This document shows positions 44,952 to 54,042 of a stretch of 64,000 nucleotides of DNA, one piece after another. How positions within the stretch are numbered: position 1 is the first letter of the stretch; the number at the start of each line of letters is the position of its first letter. Source of the stretch: CALODL01 sp942492115. GTDB taxonomy: Bacteria; Planctomycetota; Phycisphaerae; UBA1845; CAIVHJ01. The notes beneath the pieces were generated by a model. That model searched no databases and was not told the DNA's origin. It saw only the letters and a program-made list of their open reading frames with translations. The stretch covers positions 27,392 through 91,391 of the forward strand of contig CALODL010000003.1 in the NCBI GenBank assembly GCA_942492115.1, written 5' to 3'. The translations under genes and the position numbers were made by a program.

Positions 44952-46246
44952 TGTACGCTCCCATTTGTATGCACGCGATTGACGGTGGTTGCAGCAAGCG
45001 CTGCCGGGCCCAACGTCAGAATATTGAGGTGTTCACGCGGATAGGCTTCGAGGTACGCCTGCACATCCGCAACCGTAACTGCCTTGATCCGCGCAATCTT
45101 GTCGCTTCGCGGAATGATCTTGCCATGGTGAAACAACGAATCGGCCATCTCCGAGCACCACGCACGGGTCAGGTCGCCACGCGTCTGGACCTTTGCGACA
45201 ATTCCAGTAATGGCCCGCTGCAGTTCCACGTCGTCGAGATCCCGCCCGAGACGGTCGACCTCACTGAGCAGAGCCGAATAGGTCTTGTCCGCATTCTGCG
45301 GTGTCGACGACCCGCCGAGATAGACGATTCCCACGCCACGCGGATGCTCTGTCCAGGCCGTGACCCAATAGACCAATCCCTGCCGCTCACGCAATTCTGT
45401 GAACAGCCGACAGCTCATGCCACCGGCCAACAGGGCCATGGCAACGCGCTGGGCATCGCGCATGGGCGCGTCGAGTGTGGCACCGGGATAGCAAATCCCG
45501 ATCTGCACCTGCTCGACATCACGTTGATGGTGACTGAAAGCCTGCTCGAAGCTGTAGTCGACGGGCGTGCGACCCGCGCGCTCGGCCGGGCGCCATCCAC
45601 CGAACAACTGTTCGAGCTGTGCGCACACGTCGGTGAACCGCACGCCTCCGGCGATTGCGACCTGCATGCGGCCCGGCGAATAGAAGCGTTCCCAATGGGC
45701 CACGACGTCTTCGCGGGTGATGGTCTTGACCGTCTCTGCTTCACCCAGAACATGGCGACCGAGAATGGGACCGTACACCTGTCGATTGAACAGCACCCCC
45801 GACAGCTCCTGCGGATCGTCCTCGATGTGCGCGATCTCGTCGAGGGTCAGGTCAGCCGCAACCTGAACACCGTCGGCCGGAAAAGTCGGCTGCGTCAAAT
45901 ACTCAGCGTGCAGCGAAAGACTGTCGGCAAAGAATTCGGAGAGGCAGGTGAAGTAGTACCCGCTGGCTTCGCGACCGGACCACGAATTCCACTTGACACC
46001 CAGTGCATCGAACGCGTCGAAGAGCCCGCGACCGTCACGCTGTGCGGTCTCTTTTGCGATGGTTTCCTGGACGATGTAGCTCAACCCCAGCTTGTCCTCG
46101 GGCTCGTCCACGAACCCGGTCAGGAACCGCAGTTCCGCGGCCACCGTCCGCCGCCCGGGCAGTTCGCATACGGCCACCTCGATTCCGCAGTCCAGAGTGG
46201 CGTGGTGGACACAGATACCGTCTTCAGTGTGATGTTGTGTTGCCAT
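44948..46246 (-). CDS. M16 family peptidase-like protein, probable non-catalytic partner
   Basis: A 432-residue M16 homologue. At the position of the HxxEH motif it reads YIVQE (residues 57-61), so both zinc histidines and the catalytic glutamate are gone. The substrate-binding C-domain motif is kept (SCRLFTELRERQGLVYWVTA), as in MPP-alpha/PqqG-type partner chains. It precedes the active M16 gene with a 4-bp overlap. It probably positions peptide substrates for its partner. Confidence 0.88.
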   Translation of the reverse strand: MATQHHTEDGICVHHATLDCGIEVAVCELPGRRTVAAELRFLTGFVDEPEDKLGLSYIVQETIAKETAQRDGRGLFDAFDALGVKWNSWSGREASGYYFTCLSEFFADSLSLHAEYLTQPTFPADGVQVAADLTLDEIAHIEDDPQELSGVLFNRQVYGPILGRHVLGEAETVKTITREDVVAHWERFYSPGRMQVAIAGGVRFTDVCAQLEQLFGGWRPAERAGRTPVDYSFEQAFSHHQRDVEQVQIGICYPGATLDAPMRDAQRVAMALLAGGMSCRLFTELRERQGLVYWVTAWTEHPRGVGIVYLGGSSTPQNADKTYSALLSEVDRLGRDLDDVELQRAITGIVAKVQTRGDLTRAWCSEMADSLFHHGKIIPRSDKIARIKAVTVADVQAYLEAYPREHLNILTLGPAALAATTVNRVHTNGSVQ

Positions 46247-46403
46247 ATGATTACCTGATTCTATGATCGGTTGGCCGCTGACACCGATTCTACACCACTC
46301 TCACGGCGTCCGATAAGGCGCGCCATCCACGTAGCCACTGGCCAGCAGATCCCGTTGTGGCGCATGCAAGGGAATTGAGCGGCGGATTGAATGCGGACCC
46401 CCT

Positions 46404-47978
46404 TCAGTGATCGACGGGGTCCCCGAGGCGCGGTCTCAGCTCGTCGAGCTTGGCCTCGAGTAGCTCGGCCGTATTGGCTTCGAGGTTCAAACGGAGCAGT
46501 GGCTCGGTGTTCGACTTGCGGACATTGAACCACCATTCGGGGTATTGCACGGTTACACCATCCAGATAGTCGACCTCCGCGCCATCGAATGCTGTCCCCA
46601 GCGCCTGAATGGTCTCATCCTGGTGGTTGTTCTGGAAGTTCAGCTCGCCGCTCGCATGATACTTGCGCAGTGGCCTGATCAACTCGCTCAGTGGGACATT
46701 CGCGGATGATACAACATTGAGGAAATGGACGAAGGCCAGCGCCCCCGAATCGCAATACCAGTTGTCCTTGAAATAGAAGTGCCCGGATAGTTCACCACCG
46801 AACACCGCTTTCGATTCGGCCATCGCTTTCTTCATGAACGCGTGTCCGACGCGTTCACGGCGTGCCGTCCCACCCAGCCGACGAATGGTCTCCGACACGA
46901 TGCGGCTCGAGCGCAAGTCAAAAACCACGGTCCCGTCAGGATGTTCACCCAGAAAACGGTCGGCCAACAATGCGGTCGCCAGATCGCAGCTGATGATCTC
47001 GCCCTGCTCGTCAACCAGCATGCACCGATCAGCGTCACCGTCGAAGCACACGCCAAAATCGGCCCCGATTTCGCGGACGCGGTCGCAGGTCCATTGCAGA
47101 TTGGCGGCCACCAGCGGGTTGGGCTCGTGGACGAACGTGCCATCGGTCTCGAAGTGCAAGGCGTCGATGGTCAGGTCGTCCACGCCGTCGAACAGCAGCG
47201 GAATCCACTTCCCGGCCATCCCGTTGGACGCGTCGATGACTACGCTCAACGGCTTCTGCAGGTCCAGGGGCTTCAGCACGAAATCGCGGTAGGCATCCGT
47301 CAGGCTGGCCGTCATCACCTCAGCATCCTGTTTGGCCTTGTGCACGGAGATGTTGGTCGCAATGGCCTGGATTTCCATCAGACCCGTTTCGGCGCCGACG
47401 GGCACACCTCCACGCCCGCAGATCTTGAAGCCGTTGTAATTTGCCGGATTGTGGCTGGCGGTGGTTTGAATCCCACCGCAGCAGGCAAAATGGTTGACTG
47501 CAAAGTACAACTGGGGGGTATCGATCATGCCGATGTCTACGACACCGGTGCTGCTGGCCCGCAGTCCACCAATGAGCGCATCGGCCATCGATGGGCTGCT
47601 CTTGCGCATATCGCGGCCCACGACCACGCGGTTCACTTCGGGATTGGCCCGGTCCACCCCATGCAGTGAACCACGCAGAAACGTCCCGACGGCGAATCCG
47701 ATGCGCCATGCTGCATCTTCATTGAGCGGATCGGGGTAGATGCCCCGCACATCGTAGGCCTTGAATACTTTATCCATGAATTCCCTCCCCCCGCTGCTGA
47801 TGGTCACCCCGGGGACGACGACCTGGCGGTTGACCTGTCGAGCCCGCTCGTCATCGTTGAATTGACAGCCCTTGCACTTGGGATAGTGACGACGACGACG
47901 GCCAAAGCACACAGCATCAGAGATCTTGATGTGCTCTTCGTCTGGACAGTAACGGCTGTAGTTATCGAGAACCTGCAT
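46404..47978 (-). CDS. Phosphomannomutase/phosphoglucomutase with Cys4 N-terminal extension
   Basis: Alpha-D-phosphohexomutase. The core from VFKAYDVRGIYPDPL has the active-site phosphoserine loop TTASHNPANYNG, the metal loop DGDADRC and GELSGHFYF for sugar binding, plus the phosphate-binding RKSNTEPLLR. Two starts are possible: ATG 47777 with GGAGGG directly upstream (457 residues), or ATG 47978 (524 residues). The longer form adds a protein-like N-terminal part with four cysteines (RYCPDEEHIKISDAVCFG, then HYPKCKGC), which looks like a zinc-binding module. I list the longer form because no stop separates them, but the internal site is a serious alternative. The product feeds GDP-mannose or UDP-glucose for surface glycans. 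Confidence 0.85.
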   Translation of the reverse strand: MQVLDNYSRYCPDEEHIKISDAVCFGRRRRHYPKCKGCQFNDDERARQVNRQVVVPGVTISSGGREFMDKVFKAYDVRGIYPDPLNEDAAWRIGFAVGTFLRGSLHGVDRANPEVNRVVVGRDMRKSSPSMADALIGGLRASSTGVVDIGMIDTPQLYFAVNHFACCGGIQTTASHNPANYNGFKICGRGGVPVGAETGLMEIQAIATNISVHKAKQDAEVMTASLTDAYRDFVLKPLDLQKPLSVVIDASNGMAGKWIPLLFDGVDDLTIDALHFETDGTFVHEPNPLVAANLQWTCDRVREIGADFGVCFDGDADRCMLVDEQGEIISCDLATALLADRFLGEHPDGTVVFDLRSSRIVSETIRRLGGTARRERVGHAFMKKAMAESKAVFGGELSGHFYFKDNWYCDSGALAFVHFLNVVSSANVPLSELIRPLRKYHASGELNFQNNHQDETIQALGTAFDGAEVDYLDGVTVQYPEWWFNVRKSNTEPLLRLNLEANTAELLEAKLDELRPRLGDPVDH

Positions 47979-48123
47979 GTCCGTGCGGACCTCGTGCCGC
48001 CCGGCCCCGGCACGCCCGTCCACGCCAGAACAGGGGCCCCGGCGATGAAGTCTTCCCCCGGGCTCCTGCCGAGGCCTTTTTTCACCACGCCACGCGGGAT
48101 GGTAACACAAAACCACGGCGAGA

Positions 48124-48173
48124 TCACCACCGTGGTGACCAACCTTTGATGAGAGCCGCTCGTCACTTATAAT
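48124..48173 (+). promoter_or_regulatory. Promoter with upstream inverted repeat for the TolC-like gene
   Basis: TTGATG at 48146-48151 and TATAAT at 48168-48173, 16-bp spacer. Just upstream, 48124-48138 is a perfect inverted repeat (TCACCAC-C-GTGGTGA), a possible operator. The ATG lies about 90 nt after the predicted start. Confidence 0.65.
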
Positions 48174-48269
48174 CCGCCGATCCCGAGAACGCGTGGGGCG
48201 CGCCACGTGTTCACGATTGGACATGAGTTCTTCAAGACGCCACCAACGCCCGGCCGACGCATCGGTCAC

Positions 48270-50024
48270 ATGGATTCAAATATGATCTGGTTGTTGCATT
48301 TCCTGCTGGCATCTGTTGTTTTCGCCCAGGCGGACCCCCAGGATCCCGTCGTGAATCCCAAGCTGCCGCCGCCCGATCAGAAGTCGGCCGCCGAGGAACT
48401 CGCGCTCGAAAGTGAGACCTCTCAGATCGAGAACATCTACGAAGACCTCAGGTTTCAGGTTCCCGACCCGGTGGATGCCCGGCTGTTCATTGCCGAACAA
48501 CTCGACAGCGACCTCCAACCTGACGAACGTGAGTTCTACAATACAGCGCTGAACTACATCGATCAGATCGATCGTCCGGTCAAATTCGAACTGACCCTGC
48601 CCGAGGCCATCCAGAGGGCCATGAGTAACAGCTACGTCGTTGCAGGCCAGAGCTACGCGCCAGCAATTGAATCGACGCGGGTGGTCGAGGCCGAAGCCGT
48701 CTTCGATGCCGTGTTCTTTGCCAATGCAAACTTCAATGACCAGAATTCTCCTGCGTTCACCGACCTCCAGGCTGGCAACTCGTCGGTGAGGCAATTCGAT
48801 GGCGGCATTCGCAAATTGCTCCCAACCGGTGCCGCGGTCACGACCGGCCTGCGGATCATTCGCCAGGCCCGTGATCTCGAGTTCGACGCCCAGAACCCGA
48901 CCTACTTCACGCAGTGGAACGCCACCATCAATCAGCCGCTTCTGCGTGGGTTCGGCATCGATGTCAATCGCGCGGGCATCGTGGTCGCCCAGAACAACCG
49001 CAAGATCTCGGAGTACACATTCGAACGCGATCTGCGCGATTTTCTGGTATCGGTGGAGCGCGGCTACTGGGAGCTCGTCGCCGCGCGGCGGTCGGTGGTC
49101 ATCAGCGCTCGTCTGATTGCCGAGTTCCAGCGAAAGTACGACGCCCTCTACGCCCGAAAGGACTTCGATGTCACCAAGGCCGAGCTGACCGACGCCAAGT
49201 CCCGTCTGGACGCCCAGATCGCGGACTACGTTCAGGTACGCAACTCGGTGTTCGACAGTGAGGACAACCTCAAGAACCTGCTCAACGATCCCGAGCTCAA
49301 CATCGTGGATCAGGTCGAGATCCTGGTGACTGAGTTCCCCACCGCCGAGCCCATCATCATCGATCGGCTCGCCGAGCTGCAGACCGGGTTGGATCGCCGC
49401 AGCGAGATTGCTGAGGCCGAGCTGGCCATCAGCACCGCCCGCGTCATTCTCGGGCAGTCGAAGAACCAGGCCTTGCCGAGGTTCGATGCAGTATTTACCT
49501 ATACATTCGACGCTCTTGGCGTCAGTTACCACGATGCCTGGCAAAACCTCGGCGACATTGACTTTCACTCGTGGACCGTCGGCCTGCAATTCGAATGGCC
49601 GATCGGCAACCGGGGAGCCCGTTCGGCAATCCGCCGCGCCCGCCTCGAACACGACCGCGCGGTCATGTTCCTCAAGTCGCAGATCGAGCAGATCATCCTG
49701 GACGTCGAAATCGCCATTCGCGATCTCTATACGTCGTATGAACGCATCGGTGCAGACCTGCAGTCTGTAAAATCACAAATCGAACAGGTGCGGGCTCTCG
49801 AGGAACGTGCCGAGACGCAGAACCCCGATCAGTTGAACCGCGAACTGAACGCCCGGTCGCAACTGGGCGCCGCCCGTCAACAGTTGCTGCAGTCGCTGAT
49901 CACCTACAATTTTGCGATCGCCGGCCTCGAGCGGGCCAAAGGCACGTTGCTCGAATACAACAATGTCTCGATCATCAAAATCGGCGGCGCTCCTCAGTCC
50001 ACGTCGTGGGGCCGCAAGCGGTAG
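48270..50024 (+). CDS. TolC-family outer membrane efflux protein
   Basis: A 584-residue exported protein with signal peptide (MDSNMIWLLHFLLASVVFAQ), a disordered acidic stretch to about residue 85, then the TolC fold: LTLPEAIQRAMSNSYVVAGQ (the usual first helical repeat start), TQWNATINQPLLRGFGIDVN, and VGLQFEWPIGNRGARSAIRR, with long helices from 430 to 580. It likely forms the outer-membrane tunnel for drug efflux or type I secretion; no inner-membrane partners are adjacent. ATG 48270 gives a signal peptide directly; upstream ATG 48207 does not. Confidence 0.92.
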   Translation: MDSNMIWLLHFLLASVVFAQADPQDPVVNPKLPPPDQKSAAEELALESETSQIENIYEDLRFQVPDPVDARLFIAEQLDSDLQPDEREFYNTALNYIDQIDRPVKFELTLPEAIQRAMSNSYVVAGQSYAPAIESTRVVEAEAVFDAVFFANANFNDQNSPAFTDLQAGNSSVRQFDGGIRKLLPTGAAVTTGLRIIRQARDLEFDAQNPTYFTQWNATINQPLLRGFGIDVNRAGIVVAQNNRKISEYTFERDLRDFLVSVERGYWELVAARRSVVISARLIAEFQRKYDALYARKDFDVTKAELTDAKSRLDAQIADYVQVRNSVFDSEDNLKNLLNDPELNIVDQVEILVTEFPTAEPIIIDRLAELQTGLDRRSEIAEAELAISTARVILGQSKNQALPRFDAVFTYTFDALGVSYHDAWQNLGDIDFHSWTVGLQFEWPIGNRGARSAIRRARLEHDRAVMFLKSQIEQIILDVEIAIRDLYTSYERIGADLQSVKSQIEQVRALEERAETQNPDQLNRELNARSQLGAARQQLLQSLITYNFAIAGLERAKGTLLEYNNVSIIKIGGAPQSTSWGRKR

Positions 50025-50053
50025 CCCACGCGCCCCCTCCCAGGGAAGCGGTC

Positions 50054-50133
50054 GGTCCGCCTCCGGCGGACTGCGGTCAAGGGCTCGAGCCCGCAATCGG
50101 GGAGGACCTCCGGTCCCGCAAATCCGTGAACAA
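50054..50133 (+). repeat. Dispersed intergenic repeat, copy 2
   Basis: Plus-strand match to 8681-8756 (minus strand): GGTCCGCCTCCGGCGGAC, then a GGCTCGAGCC core, CGGGGAGGACCTCCGGTCCC and GCAAATCCGTGAACAAC. It differs by a few substitutions and a 3-nt insertion. It lies 30 bp after the TolC-like gene and next to a terminator hairpin. Confidence 0.7.
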
Positions 50134-50172
50134 CCAAGAAAAAAGGCCGGACGCACGCGTCCGGCCTCTTGG
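50134..50172 (-). terminator. Bidirectional terminator between tolC-like and lamin-tail-like genes
   Basis: A GGCCGGACG stem (50144-50153 with 50158-50167) with a 4-nt loop. On the minus strand it is followed by TTTTTTCTT, a good terminator for the gene at 50189. The outer bases (CCAAGA with TCTTGG) extend the stem. Confidence 0.85.
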
Positions 50173-50188
50173 TTCAACAGCGGATCGA

Positions 50189-51187
50189 TCAGCGGCCACG
50201 GCCGCCCCGGCCACCGCCGGTCAGATCATCGACGACGTCCTCGATCGAATCCCCCGAATCCGTCATGTCATTCTCATTACCCGTTCCGCCATCACCCGAT
50301 AGCCCGGACGGCGTGGCCTGCCCCAACGAATTCGTCGAGAAGGAAACGACGATATAGTCTCCGGCCCGGCGGCCGGCCTGCTGGGTCAGCGACGGTGCCA
50401 GCTGGAACGAGTTGTTCGCCAGACTGTTGTCAATCGAACTGTTCTGCGCGTTTGGCCACAAGGCACGTTGGGAAGCGATGCCCTGAAGGTCGAATGTGCT
50501 GATGACGCCACCCCACTGCAGGTAGTCGACCATGGCCGAGGCGTCGGTCGGATCGCTCGGGGAGCTGCCGAAGTTGTACAGTGCAATCTCGCCGACATCG
50601 GGACTCACGCGCAGTGACACCAGTGTGTTGGCGATGGTCGGGTCGAAGTTGCCATCGAGTTGCACGACGAGGACATCGCTCGGCTCCAGCACCACGTTAT
50701 TGAGTCGGTTGCTGCATTCGTCACTGGTACAGAAGGCCCAGCCATCCATTTCAACCCGGATGGCACCGGGATTGAAGATTTCGATGACCGCATTGTTCCC
50801 ATCGTCAGCCAATTCGCTGATCACGATGGTATTGTTCGTCAGGATACCGCCGCCATCTCCACCGCCGGCCAGAGCCGCAGGCAGAACCGGCAGAATCTGA
50901 TTGAGCAGCGTGAACAGCACGGAGATCACACCGAAAATGGCGGCATTCTTGAGATCGTCGTCTGACGGTGAGGCTTCGGCAATCGTCTCGCTGGTTTCGG
51001 TGATCGTCGGTCCACCGAGCAGCTCCTGGAGCCGCCGCCCCGGAGAGCGCGTCGCGAAGGCGGAGGAATCGCCGTTGATGGCCGCACCCTGGCTTCCGGC
51101 TTCTGCGCCGACCTGTCCGAACGCGGATCCGGCAAGACACGTGGTCGCGAACAGACCCAGTGCCGCCCATCGAATGATCTGGCTCAT
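50189..51187 (-). CDS. Secreted protein with lamin-tail-like beta domain
   Basis: A 332-residue protein with a signal peptide (MSQIIRWAALGLFATTCLAG.SAFGQ), a short hydrophobic segment around residue 85-105 (FGVISVLFTLLNQILPVLPA), and a beta domain at about 120-270 that resembles lamin tail/LTD domains (TIVISELADDGNNAVIEIFN, GWAFCTSDECSN). The C-terminus is Gly/Asp-rich (DLTGGGRGGRGR). LTD domains are found in extracellular nucleases and adhesins; no catalytic site is seen. A terminator follows the gene. Confidence 0.7.
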   Translation of the reverse strand: MSQIIRWAALGLFATTCLAGSAFGQVGAEAGSQGAAINGDSSAFATRSPGRRLQELLGGPTITETSETIAEASPSDDDLKNAAIFGVISVLFTLLNQILPVLPAALAGGGDGGGILTNNTIVISELADDGNNAVIEIFNPGAIRVEMDGWAFCTSDECSNRLNNVVLEPSDVLVVQLDGNFDPTIANTLVSLRVSPDVGEIALYNFGSSPSDPTDASAMVDYLQWGGVISTFDLQGIASQRALWPNAQNSSIDNSLANNSFQLAPSLTQQAGRRAGDYIVVSFSTNSLGQATPSGLSGDGGTGNENDMTDSGDSIEDVVDDLTGGGRGGRGR

Positions 51188-51251
51188 GAAGACTTCTCCC
51201 TTTTGGACACCCGAATCGTCCGGGTGGTTGGATTCCGGGACTGACAGATTG

Positions 51252-51257
51252 ATTATA
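51252..51257 (-). promoter_or_regulatory. Possible -10 element for the lamin-tail-like gene
   Basis: TATAAT on the minus strand (written ATTATA on plus), about 65 nt before the ATG. The upstream -35 (TTCGCA-like) is poor. Confidence 0.4.
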
Positions 51258-51298
51258 AGCGGGCCTGCCCGTCGCGGTTGCGAATATTGGCCTGCCTG

Positions 51299-53911
51299 CT
51301 ACTCGCCGGCGGTTCCAGTGTCTGCATCGCCGGAGGCGGTCTCACCCGCATCCGCGGGAACCGCTCCATCGGAGTTCTCATCGGACCCGGGTGGGTCGTC
51401 CTCGTGGGCCACCCGGGTGACGGCCACGACACGATCTCCGTCATCCACGCGAATCAACCTAATCCCTTGTGTAGCACGACCTATCTCTCTGACCGACGCG
51501 AGCGCTGTCCGAATCATGATTCCGCCGGCCGTGATCATCATCAGTTCGTCGGCATCGCTGACGGTCTTGAGGGCCACGACTTTACCGTTTCGATCGGTGG
51601 CCTTGATGTTGATGATTCCTTTTCCGCCGCGATTGGTGACACGGTACTCTTCTATATCGGTCCGCTTGCCGTATCCGTTCTCACAAACTGTCAGAAGCGA
51701 TCCGCACCCTGCCCGCACAACGGCCATATCCACGACGTCGTCCTCACCGCGCAATTCCATGCCGCGAACCCCACGGGCATTGCGGCCCATGGCGCGCACC
51801 TTGGATTCATCGAATCGAATGGCCATGCCGGCGCTCGAGCCAAGAACGATCTGGTCCTCTCCGCTCGTCTGGGCGACACCGATGAGTTCATCGTCGGCAT
51901 CGAGCCCCACGGCGATGATCCCCGTCGAGCGCGGATTGCTGAATGCCGCGAGCGGCGTCTTCTTGACGACCCCTTTGGCCGTGGCGAAGAAAACGAAATT
52001 CTCCTCGAATTCCTTCACCGTGAGTACGGCCTTCAGCGTCTCGCCTTCCTGGAAATTGACCAGATTGGCCAGCGATCGACCGCGGGCCGTACGGGCCATG
52101 ATCGGCGCACCGTACACCTTCAGCCAATACACGCGTCCCCGGTTGGTAAAGACCAGCAGATAGTCGTGCGTACTGGCCGTAAACAGGTACTCGATGTAAT
52201 CACCCTCTCGGGTGTCACCACCCCGGATCCCGCGTCCGCCACGCCCCTGGGTCCGGTAGGTATCCATGTCGACCCGCTTGATGTAACCGCCGTGACTGAT
52301 GGTCACGATGACCTGCTCATCCGGAATGAGCTCCTCGACGCTGAATTCGCCGACCTCTTCGGAGATCTCGGTGCGGCGCGGGTCGCCGTACTTGTCCTTC
52401 AGCTCGTGAGCGTCCTCGCGAATGATGTCGAGCACCAGCCGCTCATCGGCCAGAATGGCCTCGTACCCGGAGATCTCGTCGACCAGTTTCGTGTATTCAT
52501 TGGCCAGCTTCTCGATCTCCAGACCGGTCAAGCGCTGCAGCTGCATGGACAGGATGGCGTCCGCCTGCACGCGCGTCAGGAACTGGTCGTTGTTCGTTGC
52601 CGCCGTCACGAACTGCTCGGGCAACAACCGCCAGAGCGTCGCCTGTTCGATCAAACGCAACGGACGGGCCATGAGCGCTTCGCGCGCCGCCTTGGGATCG
52701 GGCGACTTGCGGATCAAGTCGATGATCTCGTCGATCGACGACACCGCCAGAAGCAGCCCTTCCAGAAGGTGGGCCTTCTGCTTGGCTTTGCGGAGCAGGA
52801 AGCGCGTCCGACGCCGAATGACGACCTTGCGATGATTGACGTATTCTTCGACCAGCTGCTTGAGGGTCAGTGTCCGCGGTTGACGATCGACGAGGGCGAT
52901 ATTGGCAATGTGGAATGTCGTCTGCAACGGCGTATAGCGGTACAACTGATTGATGACGACCTCTTCGTTGGCGTCCTTGCGCAGATCGATTTCGATACGC
53001 AGGGGATTCTTGCGATCAGACGCGTCGTTGACATCGGATGCGTCCTTGAGGTTGCCATTCTTGATATGCTCGGCGACTTTTTCGACCACGGTCGAACGCA
53101 GTACCTGATACGGCAACTCCGTGATCACGATGCGCTTACGGCCGACTTTGCCATCTTCGACGAATACGCGACCGCGCAGTACGACGGCCCCGCGACCAGT
53201 CGTGTACGCATCGTAGATGCCTCGGCGGCCACATATGATACCACCGGTCGGGAAGTCCGGCCCCGGCACGATCTGCATGAGCCTGTCGATCGCAATCTCC
53301 GGATCATCGATGACCGCGATGACCGCTTCGCAGATCTCGCAGAGGTTGTGTGGCGCGAGGTTGGTTGCCATGCCCACCGCGATACCTGTCGATCCGTTGA
53401 CCAGCAGGTTGGGCAGCTTGGCCGGCAAGACGGTGGGCTCGGTGCGTGTCTCGTCATAGTTCGCTTCGTGATCGACCGTCTCGAATTCGAGGTCAGCGAG
53501 GAGTTCGGTGGTCGCCGACTGCATGCGGGCTTCCGTGTAGCGCATGGCCGCCGGTGGGTCTCCGTCGAGCGAACCGAAGTTCCCCTGGCCGTCGACCAGC
53601 GTGTAACGCATGTTCCACGGTTGCGCCATGCGCACGAGGGTCGGATAAATGACTTGTTCACCGTGCGGGTGATAGTTACCTGACGTGTCGCCAGCAATCT
53701 TGGCACACTTACGGTGGTTGGACCGTGGCCCCAGGTTGAGGTCGTTCATCGCCACGAGAATACGGCGTTGCGAAGGCTTGAGCCCGTCGCGCACGTCGGG
53801 CAAGGCCCGGGCCATGATGACGCTCATGGAGTACGTCAGGTATGAGTCCTGCATCTCGTCGACGATAGAGTAGTCGACTATCCGTTCGTTGTTCTGCGCT
53901 TCATCAGCCAT
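51299..53911 (-). CDS. gyrA: DNA gyrase subunit A
   Basis: Type II topoisomerase subunit that breaks and rejoins DNA. The 870 residues contain the catalytic tyrosine Y125 in AAMRYTEAR, the breakage-reunion domain (SRNHRKCAKIAG-like GPRSNHRKCAKIAGDTSGNY) and the GyrA box QGRGGRGIRG at about residue 550, which marks gyrase rather than topoisomerase IV; the six-blade C-terminal domain follows. The quinolone-binding loop reads HPHGEQVIYPT instead of the E. coli HPHGDSAVYDT. gyrB is not in the window. ATG 53911. Confidence 0.96.
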   Translation of the reverse strand: MADEAQNNERIVDYSIVDEMQDSYLTYSMSVIMARALPDVRDGLKPSQRRILVAMNDLNLGPRSNHRKCAKIAGDTSGNYHPHGEQVIYPTLVRMAQPWNMRYTLVDGQGNFGSLDGDPPAAMRYTEARMQSATTELLADLEFETVDHEANYDETRTEPTVLPAKLPNLLVNGSTGIAVGMATNLAPHNLCEICEAVIAVIDDPEIAIDRLMQIVPGPDFPTGGIICGRRGIYDAYTTGRGAVVLRGRVFVEDGKVGRKRIVITELPYQVLRSTVVEKVAEHIKNGNLKDASDVNDASDRKNPLRIEIDLRKDANEEVVINQLYRYTPLQTTFHIANIALVDRQPRTLTLKQLVEEYVNHRKVVIRRRTRFLLRKAKQKAHLLEGLLLAVSSIDEIIDLIRKSPDPKAAREALMARPLRLIEQATLWRLLPEQFVTAATNNDQFLTRVQADAILSMQLQRLTGLEIEKLANEYTKLVDEISGYEAILADERLVLDIIREDAHELKDKYGDPRRTEISEEVGEFSVEELIPDEQVIVTISHGGYIKRVDMDTYRTQGRGGRGIRGGDTREGDYIEYLFTASTHDYLLVFTNRGRVYWLKVYGAPIMARTARGRSLANLVNFQEGETLKAVLTVKEFEENFVFFATAKGVVKKTPLAAFSNPRSTGIIAVGLDADDELIGVAQTSGEDQIVLGSSAGMAIRFDESKVRAMGRNARGVRGMELRGEDDVVDMAVVRAGCGSLLTVCENGYGKRTDIEEYRVTNRGGKGIINIKATDRNGKVVALKTVSDADELMMITAGGIMIRTALASVREIGRATQGIRLIRVDDGDRVVAVTRVAHEDDPPGSDENSDGAVPADAGETASGDADTGTAGE

Positions 53912-54042
53912 GAATGATTCCGTTCGTCCGTGCGTGTCTCAACCCGCGCCCCGGGCCGAAGATGATGCGCGGACGGGCATTGTTTTCGAAACCGGTATTT
54001 TACCAGTATGATGCACGACCATCCAGCGGAGGCACAGCACTC

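Noticed and set aside
48012..48269. Extending phosphomannomutase upstream to 48269
   Set aside because: Codons beyond the 47978 ATG are Arg/Gly/His-rich without conservation, and they cover the tolC promoter.
51278..53683. An 801-codon open frame on the plus strand opposite gyrA
   Set aside because: It lies fully inside gyrA, whose catalytic motifs are intact, and its composition is the expected shadow of a high-GC gene.
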